Positions 7,282-8,125 of a stretch of DNA of 8,125 bases are shown here, in pieces (position 1 is the first letter of the stretch; each line of letters opens with the position of its first letter). Location of the stretch: contig JBDSLU010000430.1 of the NCBI GenBank assembly GCA_039916225.1, positions 1-8,125 on the forward strand, in the 5' to 3' direction. The position numbers were made by a program, and so were the translations under genes. The notes under the pieces were generated by a model. That model ran no database searches. It was not told the DNA's origin and saw nothing but the letters and a program-made list of their open reading frames with translations. Source of the stretch: JBDSLU01 sp039916225. GTDB lineage: Bacteria; Acidobacteriota; Vicinamibacteria; Vicinamibacterales; Vicinamibacteraceae.

Positions 7282-7286
7282 CATTG
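7280..7286 (+). promoter_or_regulatory. Conserved TTCATTG element, copy 1
   Basis: TTCATTG begins exactly 29 bp before the TGGCAC box, and the same heptamer is at the same distance in the second module (7936-7942) although the sequence between is poorly conserved. It overlaps the right arm of the palindrome here. It may be a bending or accessory-factor site; it does not match a clear IHF consensus. Confidence 0.4.
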
Positions 7287-7308
7287 ACAAGATTCGAACG
7301 GTAGCGAT

Positions 7309-7324
7309 TGGCACCGCGGTTGCT
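7309..7324 (+). promoter_or_regulatory. Sigma-54 (-24/-12) promoter of peptide gene 1
   Basis: TGGCACCGCGGTTGCT matches the sigma-54 consensus TGGCAC-N5-TTGC exactly, with GG at 7310-7311 and GC at 7322-7323, separated by the required 10 bp. The predicted start is near 7335, giving a 5' UTR of about 67 nt. Sigma-54 promoters need an ATPase activator bound upstream; candidate sites are at 7198-7234. The identical 16-mer is repeated in front of the second precursor gene. Confidence 0.88.
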
Positions 7325-7340
7325 CTTAGTGAGTCCGTGA

Positions 7341-7359
7341 CCGTCCGATGGTCGGATGG
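7341..7359 (+). promoter_or_regulatory. 5'-UTR hairpin of peptide gene 1
   Basis: CCGTCCGATGGTCGGATGG folds into an 8-bp stem (one G-U pair) with a 3-nt TGG loop, starting about 6 nt after the predicted transcription start. The second module carries an equal-sized hairpin in the same place in which pair 4 changes from T-A to A-T and pair 3 from G-T to A-T, so pairing is kept despite sequence change. It may stabilise the mRNA or bind a regulator. Confidence 0.6.
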
Positions 7360-7401
7360 AAAACCAAACCACTGATTCGAGAGAAGGAAGAGAGACACAC
7401 C

Positions 7402-7728
7402 ATGGCGGAAAAGATGACGCGCGGACAGATTCAGGACCTCGTTGGCAAGTTCGCGGCCGAGAACCCGAAGTACCGCTCGGCCCTGCTGAGCAACCCGAAG
7501 GGCACGATCGAGAAGCAGCTGAACACCTCGCTGGGCTCGACGACGGTCAAGGCCGTTGCCGACACGGCGGACACCGTGCACGTCGTGATTCCGTACGCGG
7601 CGGCCGAGGGCGAGCTGTCGGACAGCGACCTCGAGCGCGTTGCCGGTGGCAAGCAGGACATCACGGCGAACTGCCTGGTGCTCGGCGGCACGGCCGTCTC
7701 GAACACCGTGATGCAGCTGAACCTCTGA
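7402..7728 (+). CDS. NHLP-family RiPP precursor peptide 1
   Basis: The 108-residue protein has the nitrile-hydratase-like leader peptide (NHLP) layout. Residues 4-45 contain the leader helices (MTRGQIQDLVGKFAAENPKY, then SALLSNPKGTIEKQL). Residues 49-64 (VKAVADTADTVHVVIP) match the typical segment before the leader end. GELSDSDLERVAGG (70-83) is a classic double-Gly cleavage site. Cleavage after Gly83 would release a 25-residue core (84-108) with one Cys (91), Thr88, Thr97, Ser100 and Thr102, and a C-terminal QLNL. A second Gly-Gly lies inside the core (95-96). The start at 7402 is preferred over the in-frame ATG at 7348, which lies inside the leader hairpin; the second copy begins at the equivalent codon, and GAGAG lies 7 bases upstream. 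Leaders of this type are recognised by RiPP modifying enzymes and exported by C39-peptidase ABC transporters. None is in this window, so the modification class is unknown. Confidence 0.9.
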   Translation: MAEKMTRGQIQDLVGKFAAENPKYRSALLSNPKGTIEKQLNTSLGSTTVKAVADTADTVHVVIPYAAAEGELSDSDLERVAGGKQDITANCLVLGGTAVSNTVMQLNL

Positions 7729-7744
7729 TTCAGCCCATCGCACC

Positions 7745-7771
7745 GCGGCAGCCGACGACCTCGGCTGCCGC
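7745..7771 (+). other. Perfect 11-bp stem-loop after peptide gene 1
   Basis: GCGGCAGCCGA (7745-7755) and TCGGCTGCCGC (7761-7771) pair perfectly around the loop CGACC, 16 bp after the stop codon. No T-tract follows, so by itself it is not a standard intrinsic terminator. As the first of two hairpins at the 3' end it could protect the short mRNA from exonucleases. Confidence 0.7.
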
Positions 7772-7774
7772 CCC

Positions 7775-7825
7775 CGAAGGCGCTCGTTTCCGGCAAATGT
7801 CCGGGCGGGCGCCTTCGCTGTTTTT
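7775..7825 (+). terminator. Intrinsic terminator of peptide gene 1
   Basis: CGAAGGCGCTCG (7775-7786) pairs with CGGGCGCCTTCG (7806-7817) in a 12-bp stem with one G-U pair; the loop can form an inner CCGG/CCGG helix. After two bases comes TTTTT (7821-7825). This is a rho-independent terminator and, with the new sigma-54 promoter 140 bp downstream, makes peptide gene 1 a single-gene transcription unit. Confidence 0.82.
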
Positions 7826-7854
7826 GGGCGTCCCTGAATGGCGCGGAACCAGTT

Positions 7855-7891
7855 TGGAGCCCTCGCCGCGGCAGTTGGAGCTGCAGCCCCA
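7855..7891 (+). promoter_or_regulatory. Tandem upstream activating sites of peptide gene 2
   Basis: TGGAGC occurs at 7855 and again at 7876, a 21-bp period as in the first module. The proximal site, TGGAGCTGCAGCCCCA (7876-7891), matches the first module's proximal site in 14 of 16 positions. Here it sits inside a 22-bp near-perfect palindrome (7873-7894, AGTTGG to CCAACT, one mismatched pair). The pair spans about -136 to -100 from the predicted start. Together with 7198-7234 it suggests a dimeric enhancer-binding protein with motif TGGRGC-N4-GCYCCA. Confidence 0.68.
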
Positions 7892-7935
7892 ACTGGCCGG
7901 CGCACGAATCGCCGGCAGCGCAGGAACGGCCGGTA

Positions 7936-7942
7936 TTCATTG
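7936..7942 (+). promoter_or_regulatory. Conserved TTCATTG element, copy 2
   Basis: TTCATTG begins 29 bp before the second TGGCAC box, exactly as in the first module. The intervening 22 bases are mostly unlike those of copy 1, which makes this heptamer stand out. Confidence 0.4.
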
Positions 7943-7964
7943 GCGATTTCGCGACACAGGCACT

Positions 7965-7980
7965 TGGCACCGCGGTTGCT
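7965..7980 (+). promoter_or_regulatory. Sigma-54 (-24/-12) promoter of peptide gene 2
   Basis: TGGCACCGCGGTTGCT is identical to the promoter core of peptide gene 1, with GG at 7966-7967 and GC at 7978-7979. The predicted start is near 7991 and the 5' UTR about 64 nt. Because the first gene ends in a terminator, gene 2 is expected to depend on this promoter, and both genes should respond to the same activator. Confidence 0.88.
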
Positions 7981-7996
7981 CTTAGAGAGACCGTGA

Positions 7997-8015
7997 CCAA
8001 CCGATGACCGGTTGG
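7997..8015 (+). promoter_or_regulatory. 5'-UTR hairpin of peptide gene 2
   Basis: CCAACCGATGACCGGTTGG forms a perfect 7-bp stem (CCAACCG/CGGTTGG) with a 5-nt ATGAC loop, six bases after the predicted start. It occupies the same place as the hairpin at 7341-7359, with a compensatory T-A to A-T change. Flanks (GTGA before, AAACCACT after) are conserved between the copies. Confidence 0.62.
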
Positions 8016-8054
8016 AAACCTAAACCACTCGATACCCAGAGAAGAGCACACACC

Positions 8055-8125
8055 ATGGAAAAGATGACCCGCGGCCAGATCCAGGACCTCGTCGGCAAGT
8101 TCGCCTCGGAGAACCCGAAGTACCG
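8055..8125 (+). CDS. NHLP-family RiPP precursor peptide 2 (cut by window end)
   Basis: The 23 complete codons encode a leader start nearly identical to peptide 1: it lacks the Ala2 codon and has Ser in place of one Ala (KFASENPKY against KFAAENPKY). In the shared codons five differences are silent and one replaces an amino acid, so the leader has been kept by selection since duplication. GAAGAG lies 8 bases upstream as ribosome-binding site. The core region is outside the window, so it is unknown whether it differs from peptide 1. Confidence 0.87.
   Translation, partial: MEKMTRGQIQDLVGKFASENPKY

Larger units (their letters stand above)
7198..7475 (+). repeat. Duplicated promoter-plus-leader module, copy 1 (copy 2 at 7855-8125)
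   Basis: The order of paired upstream sites, TTCATTG, sigma-54 promoter, hairpin, ribosome-binding site and leader coding sequence is the same in both copies. The distance from the upstream sites to the promoter is 111 versus 110 bp, and from promoter to start codon 93 versus 90 bp. Conservation is concentrated in the functional elements while the sequence between them has drifted, so this is an old tandem gene duplication, not a recent exact repeat. Confidence 0.85.

Noticed and set aside
7348..7401. Upstream in-frame ATG extending peptide 1 by 18 residues
   Set aside because: This ATG is inside the leader hairpin, only about 13 nt from the predicted transcription start, with no ribosome-binding site, and the extension is not part of the NHLP pattern. 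The second gene starts at the codon equivalent to 7402.
7270..8051. Minus-strand open frames with similar translations across the two peptide modules
   Set aside because: Their similarity arises because they are antisense to the duplicated module; no start signals or protein features support them.

Overview
The window is GC-rich DNA from a free-living Gram-negative bacterium. A long Oar-like TonB-dependent receptor with a carboxypeptidase-regulatory domain, a downstream TPR protein, a divergent LacI regulator and an NHLP-type RiPP precursor together suggest Acidobacteriota, perhaps a Vicinamibacteria-like lineage. That placement is inference; there is no marker gene in the window.

Positions 1-4339, mainly minus strand: the 5' part of a secreted TPR protein (1-352) lies downstream of a complete 1198-residue outer-membrane receptor (489-4085). 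The 136 bp between them carry imperfect, partly tandem GTTGG-rich repeats in inverted orientation. Upstream of the receptor, reading toward it, is a sigma-70-type promoter (TTGACA, 17-bp spacer, TAGGCT). Just downstream of its expected start lies a perfect 16-bp palindrome with a central CpG, the geometry of a LacI-family operator. The divergent gene at 4340 encodes a LacI-family repressor, so the simplest model is a ligand-controlled uptake system: the LacI protein represses the receptor gene until a ligand, probably a carbohydrate, is present.

Positions 4340-7186, plus strand: the LacI regulator, a zinc-dependent medium-chain alcohol/polyol dehydrogenase and a small membrane protein of unknown function. 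The last two are 15 bp apart and probably cotranscribed. The dehydrogenase may act on the imported substrate.

Positions 7187-8125 are the most interesting part. Two consecutive copies of one regulatory and coding module occur here. Each has, in the same order and at nearly the same spacing: a pair of TGGAGC-type sites 21 bp apart at about -136 to -100, a TTCATTG element at -55, an exact -24/-12 sigma-54 promoter (TGGCAC-N5-TTGC), a short 5'-UTR hairpin with a compensatory base-pair change between copies, a purine-rich ribosome-binding site and the start of an NHLP-family RiPP precursor gene. The first precursor is complete (108 aa, double-Gly cleavage site, 25-residue core) and is followed by its own intrinsic terminator; the second is cut by the window end. 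This points to a family of separately transcribed, sigma-54/enhancer-binding-protein-controlled peptide genes. No modification enzyme, transporter or activator gene is in the window, so the peptide's final form and function are unknown.
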